This document shows positions 1 through 10,208 of a stretch of 64,000 nucleotides of DNA, piece after piece; the first letter of the stretch is position 1, and every line of letters begins with the position of its first letter. This DNA comes from Oscheius tipulae (lineage: Eukaryota > Nematoda > Chromadorea > Rhabditida > Rhabditidae), in NCBI GenBank assembly GCA_037178975.1, contig JASJZH010000004.1:3286001-3350000 (forward strand). Direction: 5' to 3'. The notes under the pieces were generated by a model that had not been told where the DNA came from, ran no database searches, and saw only the letters and a list, made by a program, of their open reading frames with translations. The position numbers and the translations under genes are program-made.

Positions 1-1266
1 TCCACAGAGTGTACGTTCTACCTGCTCGACTGCAACTACACTGAAGTTGACCAGTTCGAAGTCGGGCAGTTGGATTTCTTTGAGAAGCATCACTGGGAAC
101 GGCTCATTCCACTGCATCCTGACCTCTCCCGTGTTATAATTGTACCTTAATTAGAGTTTATTAATTACGGTATGACTCACGACTCGAATGTCAGGAAGCA
201 TTTCTGCTGATCGAATGGGAATCTCTGAAACGTTTTACCGTGTGTTTAGATTATAGTTACCTTTAGATTCATTTCACAGGGTCCAGTCAACTTCATTCGG
301 TAGTTGGTCCACAGGGTCCCGTTGGAAAAAACCATTAAAAAGACATTTCTGAAACATTTCTTTAGTTTCGTAAATTCGAGTCTCCGTCCCCAAGAAGAAA
401 TTAAATGAGAGCGCGGCTTGACTCGGCAATAGAATCTTCACCCTCGCTCTCACATCAAACGGAATACGAACCTGAATGGCGACTCGTGGATCTGGGCGTT
501 TTTGGAATTGATGAAGCAGCTGAAAACTTCGGGTCTTATTGAAAATAGAGAGCCTTACGTGTTGGGAATCCAAAGGTTCCGAAGCACATTGTCATCGAAG
601 GATATGTTCGATTTGCACGGGTTCATGTGTTCGAATATCAAGGCTGGATCTTCCCAAAACTCGTTGATATACAAATCTGCAAAGGCCATATGTCCCTCAG
701 AGCGTCACTTCCCCCACTCGTGCCATTTGGATTCAATTTAAAAGATGCTACGAGGGAGGTCGTCAGACGCCGTATAATTCCGAGTGCGCTCCCTTCAGGG
801 TGTAAATAGACCTGATTTCTCAAAAAGGACGGGACAACGCCCGAAAATGTCACCAGCCAGTCCCCCGGGACTGCCAAAATATTCATCTAGGCCGCTGTTC
901 GTTGGAAATCCACTGACCTATCTCAAAGTCTTGAGTCAATTCGGAGACGGAGGTAACTTCCTGAACCCACATGTCTACTCGAACCTGGGTCGGATGAGAG
1001 GGAATGTAGTGCTGAAGAATTGGTTAAGGGTAGTCGAGTAAACTGACCTTATTGTACGATTTCTTCAGTAAACTGTTGATCACGAAAGTGTCATTTGCAC
1101 AGAAGGATTGGTCTGAACGACCGTGACCACCATAAGACGAGAGTAACTCGGTTAGTAAAGAGACCATGACCCAACCAGGGTGGCTCATCTGAAAAACATT
1201 GATGAACAAAAAGAAAAAGGGTCCTAACGATTTGAAATGAAGTGGACTCACCCGGCCAGCGGTCAT
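1..1266 (-). CDS. Cys-loop ligand-gated ion channel, N-terminal part (ACC/LGC-46-like), runs off window
   Basis: Encodes the extracellular ligand-binding half of a pentameric neurotransmitter-gated channel in the plasma membrane. Short exons read, in order, SELTQDFEIDLYINEFWEDP, then NVLRNLWIPNT, CFINSKNAQIHESPF, NGTLWTNYRMKLTGPC, RFPFDQQKC and YNYNTGEVRMQW. The two Cys of GPC and QQKC are separated by 13 residues, the defining Cys-loop. The IHxSPFxNVFLM and WTNYR blocks resemble nematode acetylcholine-gated chloride (ACC/LGC-46) subunits rather than nicotinic cation subunits, but ligand and ion selectivity are inferred because the M2 pore lies beyond base 1. The last visible exon ends near 22 at a CAG/GTAG donor. 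The start is uncertain: ATG at 1266 opens a 15-base exon followed by GTGAGT, and the next exon begins with ATG at 1188 directly after TTTTTCAG. No strong signal peptide is seen in either, so an upstream exon may be missing. Confidence 0.85.
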
Positions 1267-1685
1267 ATCAACAAGTCATGCACACTAGGGGTGCCGCAGC
1301 TTAACTCGGCCTTGGAATTTCGTTAGAGGATCCGCCTCAACCAGAAAAGCACTTTGAAGCTTTTTCACGACTCTTACCTCCGATGCGAGTCAACTAGACG
1401 AGTGGGAGGAGACAATCCATTGGTCAAGGCTACGATTGAAGAAGAGACGCGTCAAATGCGTGCATATGATTCCAGGCAGCGCGGTAACTCGATAACTGCG
1501 AGACTCCACCCAGATTGTAGGCAAGGAAACTCTCAACGAGGCTCGTCGATTGTGAAAACTCTTCCATAATCGGACTATGGTATGTTTTATGAGATAATAA
1601 GTGAATAGAATCTTTATGAAATGTAGTAACAATGAAACCAACAACAAGTAAAACGAACCCGTATTTTCAGATACAAAACTACTTT
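1267..1685. other. Gap between channel and DPH3
   Basis: About 420 bases between the 3' end of DPH3 and the first recognised channel exon, which lie on the same strand. I see no coding exon with family similarity. A missing first exon or promoter of the channel gene could lie here. Confidence 0.4.
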
Positions 1686-2026
1686 TCAAGCTGGGTCGGT
1701 GAGAATCTTCGCCGGATCCGATATTGTGATTGTTTCCAGTTGTACAAAATCCTCGAGGTTATAGATTACTCGCACAATAAGTGAGCAACTTGGACAGGTG
1801 GCAACATCTTCTCCTTGCTCCAGCATTTCTCTGAAACAAACGGCTCCGTTATGTTTCAGAAAAACAACATTTATGCAGAAACCCGTTTCTCGAAAACTAT
1901 TCTTAAAAAACGGACTCACTTTGTAATTTCGAACCTGTCTCCACACGGACAAGGAAAATGATAGATGCTGTTCTCCTCATCGAATTCAAAGTCCTCAATT
2001 TCTACTTCGTCGTGAAAAACGGCCAT
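1686..2026 (-). CDS. DPH3: Diphthamide biosynthesis protein 3 (CSL zinc finger)
   Basis: Small redox/electron-carrier protein needed for the first step of diphthamide synthesis on elongation factor 2, and in yeast (Kti11) also for Elongator-dependent tRNA wobble modification; acts in the cytosol. Two exons: 2026-1920 and 1830-1686. The protein begins [20 protein letters not shown] and carries the zinc-binding pairs CPCGD and ATCPSCS, so the four metal-binding Cys of the CSL-type finger are all present. The length, about 84 residues, matches the family. The start ATG at 2026 gives exactly the usual family N-terminus. It sits between contactin and the ion channel on the same strand. No trans-splice-like acceptor is obvious close to its ATG, unlike most genes here. 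Confidence 0.95.
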
Positions 2027-2410
2027 TGCTATCTCAAAACAGTAGTTTGTGTGAGAAATTTGAAAAAAAAAAGGTTTTAGGGCAAGAAAGTCACTGAATA
2101 ACGGGATGGCGTGTGCAAGAAAACATCTCGCGCAACAAAAAGAACACAAGTCTCTGCCTACAACTTTTGGTTCCGCAAAAGAGAAGCATATGGATTAAAG
2201 GCACTTGGTTGCAGTGGAAGAGATACAAAATAGACATGCAGAAGTTGGAGCTCTTTGGCTGGAGGAAATTCAAATGTTCCACGCAAAGTTCCTTACAGTA
2301 TACCTCAGAATCTTGACACGAAGAAAACGAGCGAAGAAGAGACGAGAAAAACCTTTATTTGACTAGGATTGGAGCACGAGAAAGACAATCACCGGTGCTG
2401 TGAAGAAAGA
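2027..2410. other. Contactin 3' UTR and DPH3 5' flank
   Basis: Stretch of 384 bases holding the contactin polyadenylation signal and presumably the DPH3 promoter. No further coding potential is recognised. Confidence 0.5.
2354..2359 (-). terminator. Polyadenylation signal of contactin gene
   Basis: TTTATT on the plus strand, AATAAA in the sense of the gene, about 50 bases past the contactin stop codon. Confidence 0.6.
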
Positions 2411-5400
2411 TTATTGGCAGAGGCAGAAGATGAGGATGAAAATGACTGAGATATGTGAGGCATTGGACAATTCGTCACGTCGAGAACCCAGTCGGATGAC
2501 TCGAGGAGTGCTCCTGGGTCCTTGTCCACCTGAGTTGTAGGCAGACACTTGGATTGTATAGAGGTACATCAAGCGTAGTCCATCTATCCGGGCTGATGGT
2601 TTCTGATGGTCGGTCAGTTTGACGAGAGGCATTCGGAGAATGACTGCCTGAAACCTTGGCCTGTTTGAATCAAAATACCCAAATACCTCGTTGGCTGTTT
2701 CCGAGATGAACACGAAAATGTCGTAGCCGCAGTTTTCGACGGTGTCGTTGCCGTGATCAACGGCTCTCCATTCCAAAACAGTTGTAAAGTCGTGCTTGTC
2801 GGATGGCTTCAAGGCCCAGTCAATGATCAACGGGGCTTCTGAGGGTGGTGCTACCATAGTTCTTAAAACCAATGGATTGGTCGTCTCCCCCTGATGTCCC
2901 TAATTTTGAGGTTTAGAACAAAACTTGATGTCTCTTACCGAAGTATCTGAGGGGGTTAAGAAGCAATTGTAATCTGTCGATGGGTGCAGATTTCCAACAA
3001 CCCATTCAGAGTTTTCTCCAGACGTAGTCAAATTGACAGTCGCCTGCCCTTCCGAATCACAAGAAATCTAAAACAGTTTCTGTTTTTCTCTAACTTGTAC
3101 CAACCTTGACAACTCTCGGAGCAGCGCAGTCGCCTGCATCTGACCATTTCCAGGATAGTCTAATGTGGGTAGCATTCAATACTTCCACTGCTTCCTCGGT
3201 CAATCTTCCAGGATGACCAGCACCACGCACCAGTGCGACTGTCTCTGTAGAGACATCAGCCGTTCCTTGGTCATTTTCTGCTCGAACAGCTAAAGTAACA
3301 GCACGGCAGCCGTTGGTCGAGTTCAGTCTGATGACAGTCTGCGGGAGGTTCGACTCGACTCGATGTGCGAAAAATGTTGGAGCCGGATCGTGTTGGGCCG
3401 CCTCTGACCACGAAACTACGTAACGGAGATTGTCTCCAGCCTGTTCATCCAGCGGTTCCCATTCTATCAACAGTCTTGTCGGGTCGAGAGCCTTCCAACG
3501 GAGATCTTCCACGGATTCCTGAGGAGGGGACGCCGGTGTTTTGACCCAAGACGAGGGAGAGGAAGCGTCTCCCACAAATGAGGTTCCAACTGAACGGATG
3601 CGGAACTGAAAAAAAGATGTTATTTGGAGCCAATGACTATTACTTGATACTGTTGATTCGAGACAAGATCTTCCAGTAAGAGACCATCGGCATCAGTGGC
3701 CTTGACTACTCCTCTCGGAGCTGCTTTCCACTGACGGTCATCTTTCGTTCTCATCTCCACCAAAAAGCCTTTGACATCATTCTTCTGGTGATCCCTTGTC
3801 TCTCGTCCATGCGGTGGCATTCGCCAGGCTAGTCTCAAACCATGAGTCATGTTCTCGACTCGAAGACCAATCGGAGCAGGCAAGAGAGCCGAGGCAGCAC
3901 CAAGTGCCGAGGAGCAAGGTAGTTTCTTTTTCGTCTGAAAACCCTTTCAGTTGTTTTCGAAAAACAAACTACCTCGGCATCTTTGAAGTCCTGACACGCC
4001 TTGTCTTTGCACTCCCACTCGATTTCACAAGAGAAGTTCCCAGTCCATGGACGATTCTTCTTCAACGTCGTCTCTGCTAGTTGTTTTTTACAGAAATAAA
4101 AAGAGTTGAACCTACCGACAACAATGAGCTGCACTTGTGAGTTGGCTCTACCGATTCTGTTCCTTGCAATACAGAAGAAATGGCCTTGATCATCGGGAAG
4201 AACGTGGTCGATGAACAGAGTCCCGTCTTCTTCACGGACTCTTCCTTTGGATGGAATTCGTGCTCCTCCATCACTCGTCCATCTGCTATGTCCTCTGGGA
4301 GACGCCTGATATATACAGGGGATACTCTGAATTGAGAACATCTTCGGCTCTCATTTGAGCTTACAACATTGGAGCCAATGTTGGCAAACACTTTCTGCGG
4401 CATTACGGTGGCTGGAAAGTTCGGAACGACATCCTTCACAGATACATGAGCTGAAGATGTAGTCACTCCGACGTCGTTCCCAATGACGCATTGATAGGTT
4501 CCAGTATCGAGAGCTTGAACACTAATGACAGACAACTTGTTCTCATTGACTTTGAACCGTTTCCTCTGGGAAGGCGGCATAAGCAGAGGGACCACTGGAG
4601 TTCCGTCCTGAATCAATCGAACTGATTGGGTTAGAGATTCGAACTCACCTTGAACCATTCCACAGACGAATACAGATCAGATGAGGAGAGGACACATTCG
4701 AGTGAGAAATCTTCTTCAGTTGCCACGACGAGGTCAGTCAAAGGAAGCAGAATTACGGGAGCTGGTCCTAAAATTCAGGATGACGTCACAAAGCAATTTC
4801 CGACATCCCAAATGAGACTGCGGATTCCATTTCGACCAAACGGACCTTTAAGTACGAGATTTATTTCAGCCGTACTGGCTCCAAGCGAATTGGTAGTGGA
4901 GCATCGAAGTCTTCCGGTATCCGAACGTTGCGCCTTGTCGATTCGAAGAACTCTTCCGTGGTTCGTAACTGTCACCCGAGGACTAAAAGGCTTCCCATCC
5001 ACTCGATTCCAACTATACATGGCCACTGGACTGAAAATCCTCTTTTGTATCTAACAAAATGTATTTCCCACTTAGCGTATGCGAAACATTCCACGTAGAT
5101 TGTATCTCCAGCCACTGCATTTTCCGGAAAGATCAGGGGGTAAGATGGATCTATCCGCGGTTTGAATTGTGGTTGTGGGGAGAGGACTCGAAGACGGAAG
5201 AAGGGTCCATAGTGACCAGAGGCCGTCGAGGAAAGGGACAAGAAACACGCGTATCTGTAAAGTCTTAGTCTCTAAGGCAGTCGAGGATTAGTCTCAAGTG
5301 TTCGAAATGCAGAATGCAAGCTTACCGAGCATCATCATCAGGACCGACATTTGCGAATAGAAGACTTCCTTCTCTAGAAATGAAGACTCGTTCATCGGTC

Positions 5401-7839
5401 AGAACCGGACGATTGGTACTGCCCAACAGCCAAGTGAACGACTGTGACTCTAAAAACGATTTTGTGAAACTGTACCTGTGAGACTTTTACCTAAAATGTG
5501 CCGTTTGGCTTTACTTTCGGGGTGCAAAGTGCGAGTGAACTGTGTGGTTAGTGAGTGCGAGTGTATATTGTGATCAGTGCATGTGTGCAGTTCAAAAAAG
5601 CCACAATCAGACAGCCAGTTGTGGTTTTGAGAACAGCGAGTGAGAAGTAAGTGTGTGTGCAAGTGCGAACAGAGGACTGAGACTGGAGACGACTGTTAGG
5701 ACATTTAGGGAAGACGAAGTAGTTCGAGCGGGAGAGTCGACGGGATTCGGAGGGCTAAATCAACACGGAGAGGCGGCTAATGAAAGACATGAGTGACACC
5801 CGAGAGAGACACACGCGCTCGAACCCGGGGGAATCCTCAGGGGTAGGCTCTCTATCAGTTATTCGAGCATTCCTATTTGTGAAATGAGCGGGATTTCGGG
5901 CGAGTCGGTCGACTGCTTGACTATAGAAACGGATAATTAGTCCAGCCTTGCATACTTTCTAGGGACTGAAAGAGTGGTACGAGACGAGAGGGGAGATAAG
6001 AGTCATTTTACGGCGTTCCGATTACAATCAGAGGTTGGTTTGGTCGGAAATTGGGGGGACTGGAACATGACGACGCTAAGTGACTCACGATGGTCACTGT
6101 TTTTGTTAGGAGAGACTGACGGCCCGTCGCTGCTCTGACTGCGCACACCCGAAACTAAAGGACAACACTCCCACGAGGCTTTCATTGGAAGGGACGACTT
6201 GCTAATAAGAGGAAAGCAGATATCTCGATCGGACTTTTTCAGAAGTTTTCCGGAACCCAAGTCGATTCAAGTTCTTGGTGTCAGTGGTAGAGAAAGGATG
6301 TTACTTGTTGGAAGAACATCTAGACGACTGGACCAGATAACGAGGCAAAACGGATTCCAGCCACTGGGTGCATCCAGTTTGAACAGAAGCAGATGCGGTG
6401 ATAAGCGGTTAGAGAAGAGCAGAGGCATGCAACGTGTGGGTGAGAGAGAGCAGAAGTGGCACAATTAGGGTTGAGGGAATTGCCCGAGGACATCTCTAGG
6501 GAACTTGAGAGGGCACTCACTTGGTTGGTGGGCCGTCTGACATTGAAGACGCGCTCCTCCGTGAGCCAGTGGAACGGCATCTTGACGATTTGGAGGAAAG
6601 GGCTCGATGAAGGCCGGTTTCAACACAACAGAGGGACTCCTGAAGTTTAAACAGTAGTTATTGAATGGGGGTGTAATGTTACCTGACTTTGCCGTACTTG
6701 TTCGTACCGATACAATGGAAGGTCGAGTAAGCTAGACTACTAGTGGCGGGAACCAAAAGAGTTCCTCCAGAGACGAGCAGAGAATCGTTCCCGCTAATCT
6801 ATTTTTGAAAATGCGTGAAATTAATGGTATGGAACCAACAATCTGCAGGTCGTTCTTGAACCAAATGATGCGCGCCGGCGGTTGAGCAGTCACTCGACAA
6901 GGTAAAGGAATGAAGTCGGCATCTGGACGAGCATGGAAGTAGATTTCTCTCGGAGTGTTCCAGTGCAGTTGGGGAGCTCCTTAAATGGCACACTCTTCTC
7001 AGTGTTTCAAAAGAAGTACCTCTAGCTGTCAGCTGCTGCTGAAGAAGGGCAGAACGGCGACCGACAGGTGTCAGAGAACAAAGAAACGGAAAAGTAGCTA
7101 CCGAGGGTAGGTTCAGTCTGTATTCACTTGTTCGTAACTTGAAAGAGTTATTACATGTTGTAGGAGCCGTTGGCCGATCTTCGCAGAGCTATTGGGCCTT
7201 CTTCACGTGGAGCTATCAGCCATGTTGACTCTTCTATTCCCTTCTCGAAGAGACTCTGAACTCGTTCTATGATTAAATGCAAAAGAACGAACAGTTAAAA
7301 GTTCGATGACATCGTCTAGTACGACTGGACATTCTAGAAGTTTAGCTCCCTTCTTCCGACAATGCTTTGCCGCCTCAACCGTTTCTTTCGGCTCGAGATG
7401 TGGCTGTAGACAGACGTCTCCCATCGAATCCCATCCTGCTGGACACGTCCCGTCGTCTGAAAGATCTTGAGCCTTAATCGTGCCTAATCGTCCATCATCT
7501 GGTCACTATCATGTCTCAATGAGTGTCTAATTGCGCGCCTTAACCTGCTTAGCCATGTCGGTCCGTCTGTTTGTTCATTGGTAGAGAGGTCAGCTCAGCC
7601 TTGGCACCAATTAACAGACGTTTTTCAAAGATCATCCAGACTGATAGGTCTTTTGCGGCATTGAGAGTTTCAGCTGACCGACGACATTTGTTATTGGCTG
7701 TGTCAAGGTGTCAGTCAAAGTTATCCGAATGATGTCCTGTCTCTTGCCCCCCACAGGTGTCAGCCAACTCACCCAAAAGTGCCGTCTTCGAGGCTCCTCG
7801 GTCGAGAAGAAGGACGAAAAGAAGCAGCCAAATAGTCAT
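2411..7839 (-). CDS. Contactin-like neural cell adhesion protein (C-type lectin, Ig, FN3, GPI tail)
   Basis: GPI-anchored adhesion receptor of neurons and glia. The first exon, 7839-7773, encodes a signal peptide beginning MTIWLLLFVLLLDRGASKTA. The next exons (from 7456) encode a C-type-lectin-like domain starting DGTCPAGWDSMGDVC and ending FPFLCSL near 7.1 kb. Five Ig domains follow: Ig1 6.99-6.69 kb (LHWNTPREIYFH, FHCIGTNKYG), Ig2 6.65-5.2 kb with the contactin-typical RVFISREGSLLFANV, Ig3 5.24-4.8 kb, Ig4 4.79-4.4 kb, Ig5 4.4-4.1 kb. A short Cys-bearing segment then leads to four FN3 domains (3.88-2.45 kb). The C-terminus ends in a hydrophobic stretch SVIFILIFCLCQ with no cytoplasmic tail, as in GPI proteins. 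A lectin-like N-terminus is known from Drosophila Contactin, and C. elegans RIG-6 is the nematode counterpart. Contactins usually have six Ig domains; only five are clear here. A 1.06 kb intron lies between 5455 and 6510. Confidence 0.88.
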
Positions 7840-9498
7840 GTCATTCCGCCACGATATAGTCGAACCTACAACCGACACGTAGGATTATGTCGTCGTGTCT
7901 CGTAAATCATTTCGCGAGAGAGACGGAAGAATAAAACATACGAAATAAACAGACATCTGAGGGAGAAAAGACAAAACGAATCAGATTTCAAGGGAAGGGA
8001 GGTGTCATACGATGGCTCAGGAAGGAGCAAGAAATGTAAGTAGCTTCTTGTATGTTTGGAAAATGGGATAACTGACTAATCCTTTGCTGAGAATAAACAA
8101 AGAATTTGGACTAGGAGTGTACTTCTTTCGAGCAAAATGAGAGAAGTACCTGGTCTCCTGATGAGTGGGAAATGAACTATCTGCTCATAACTAATTGGCG
8201 AAGGCGTCAAAACTGCCTCCTCACACGCAATCGAGTACGAATAAAAAGGACAGAAGAAGGCTGTTCTGTTCTGTATCTAATCCTTGCCGTCTGTTTCGGA
8301 CACACGTGTTGTTAATCCTAGAGACCTAGGAACAGCCTGGGGGCAAGGGGTAATTGAGGAGGGGGAGGTCAGTTACCACGAGAGCCTTTGTGTTGGAATT
8401 GAGAGGATGGAATGGAAAATCAGAAGAAGAGCTCACGCGATCTGCGACAGATGGAGGAGCGGAAGCTCTTGATTTAGGCAAGCGTTAAGGGCGGGATTAG
8501 TTGCTGTTCCTGTAAATACAGCCAGAGGATTACTCTGCACATCTCACGCCAGATGGAACCCTGCCGGCCCATGACAAAAGCCGTATCCGGTAACCAACCA
8601 CTTCAAGCCGGCGTCATTGAGAATATTCATAAGGGTCTCCTAGTCAGGTAGATGTGGAAGAGTAAATAGTTGTCACCCGAAGTCAAAGAGAGCACAAGAT
8701 TGGTCCCCCGAGTGGCCATAAAAAGTGAACATGGGGGTGAGACAAAGCCATGGAGCAAGAGTTGAGCAGCGTAATTACGAGGGGCATATTCGAGAGCAGA
8801 AGGCGTGAAATTCTGGCTTTGACTGATACCTCCTCCCCTTTACGACGTAAGGGACAGGTGACCATGCAAGAGCCGGCCCCATATAAAAGGCCATTCATCA
8901 ACTGTCCAGATAATTAATAGGAATTAAGAGCAGCTCTCATTGTGACAGATGTCGTCGTGGTTGTCAGGAAGGAAATGTCAGTTATAGGTAATAGCTATTG
9001 CTCTGGTCACTTTTGGTACAGGACAGAAGCAAATAAACAGACATCGAGACAGCTAGCAGGAGCCTCTCAAGTGGCTCGCAAAAGTGGTGCCAATGGGGAG
9101 CGAGACAGGAAGAGGAGCGAACACTTGGGGATTAGGACTGCTGCTGACCATTCCTGCTTACTTGACCTCAGTACTTGTTCGCCGGTCACTTGATACTACT
9201 CCCTTGGTCTTACAAGAGTTCTTTTCAGTGATGCTGGCAGAGCAAACTCTACTTGAAGAGCTCTGTCGTATGCTTCAGGACAGCTCGTCCGTCATCTGAC
9301 AGTTTGTATAGAAGTAGCTGTAAGATTCAACAGCCTCCCTGAAATCTCGTGAATAAACTGGAGATTCTTATAGTTGACATGTTGATCCTAACTCTCTAAA
9401 CAATCAAAAGGGAAATGTCATCTTGTAACCGTTTTCTGTAAGATAAATAAGAATACTCCAAGGCGTTGGGTCATCAGTAGAGCCTCTTCGACTAGCGA
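7840..9498. other. Intergenic, no supported gene
   Basis: About 1.66 kb upstream of contactin. Reading all frames shows only short unstructured ORFs with no recognisable domain. It probably holds the contactin promoter. No tRNA-like or repeat structure was noticed. Confidence 0.5.
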
Positions 9499-9946
9499 AT
9501 GATCCTTCCTCTCCTGGCAGCCGTCTGCTTCATCCTGCATGTCTTCATAATGGTCGTCTGTTCTTCCGACAGCAGCGAGAATCCGAAAAAGAAGAAGAGC
9601 GATGAAGAAACCGGCAATTGTCGACCCGAGGCCACATTTCGTTTGCCAATCTAGCAATAGGACGTCGACCACCAATACATCCAGCCCGAAGAAACGGTCG
9701 ATCAAGAAGTCTGTGGAAGAGCCGAAAAGGGAGCTGAAAGAAGACGAAGAACTCATGTTCGGCGAGGTGAAGAAGGATGAAGAACCGCCGAAGACGAATC
9801 TCGACTCGGTAGAAGAATGCGACAATCCGTTGAAGAATGTCGACCCCCAAAAACTCAAAAATAGCTTAAGAAGAAGAGTATCTACAGCTCCGAAGAATGA
9901 CTCACGTATGCCAAATAAATCGGATATTAAACGAAGTGTGAGGTAG
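9499..9946 (+). CDS. Doubtful Lys/Glu-rich ORFs, possibly a small secreted protein
   Basis: Not recognised. Two overlapping reading frames look more coding-like than their surroundings. The first, 9499-9654, starts MILPLLAAVCFILHVFIMVV, a signal-peptide- or membrane-anchor-like hydrophobic run, and continues into a Lys/Asp/Glu-rich stretch. The second, ATG at 9602 to stop at 9946 (114 residues), is highly charged (KKRSIKKSVEEPKRELKEDE) with no cysteine pattern. I could not join them with a normal intron: the available GT-AG pairs are too short or in the wrong phase. A donor near 9940 (AGTGTGAGG) and an acceptor near 9986 would extend the second frame to a stop at 10034. AATAAA copies near 10181-10200 could end a plus-strand transcript. 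It could be a real short gene, a decaying gene, or chance; the long frame opposite, on the minus strand, is probably a composition shadow. Confidence 0.3.
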
Positions 9947-10208
9947 AAGACGCCGGATGGAGTCGACAAGACCCAAAAAAGACTTCGGTCATGAACTTCT
10001 CGAAGAAAGAAGCCAAACGATCCAGAAAGCTCTAGTCGGCTGAAGAAACATCACTGAATAGAAATGAAGGACGATCAGAACGTCCTCTTCCTATCTGCAT
10101 ATCTTTCTCTTTTCGTGTAAGGACGGTAGGAAAAGGTTTTATATAAAACCACGGGGAGATCGTAACGAGCATAAATAATGCATAATAAATAATAAAAAAT
10201 ATTAAACA

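Noticed and set aside
8284-9299. Several plus-strand ORFs of 60-85 codons upstream of contactin
   Set aside because: Short, overlapping in different frames, with no recognisable protein features; expected by chance at this base composition.
9418-9969. 183-codon minus-strand frame rich in Ser, Phe and Leu
   Set aside because: It is the complement of the Lys/Glu-rich plus-strand segment, so its composition follows automatically; no domain or splice context supports it.
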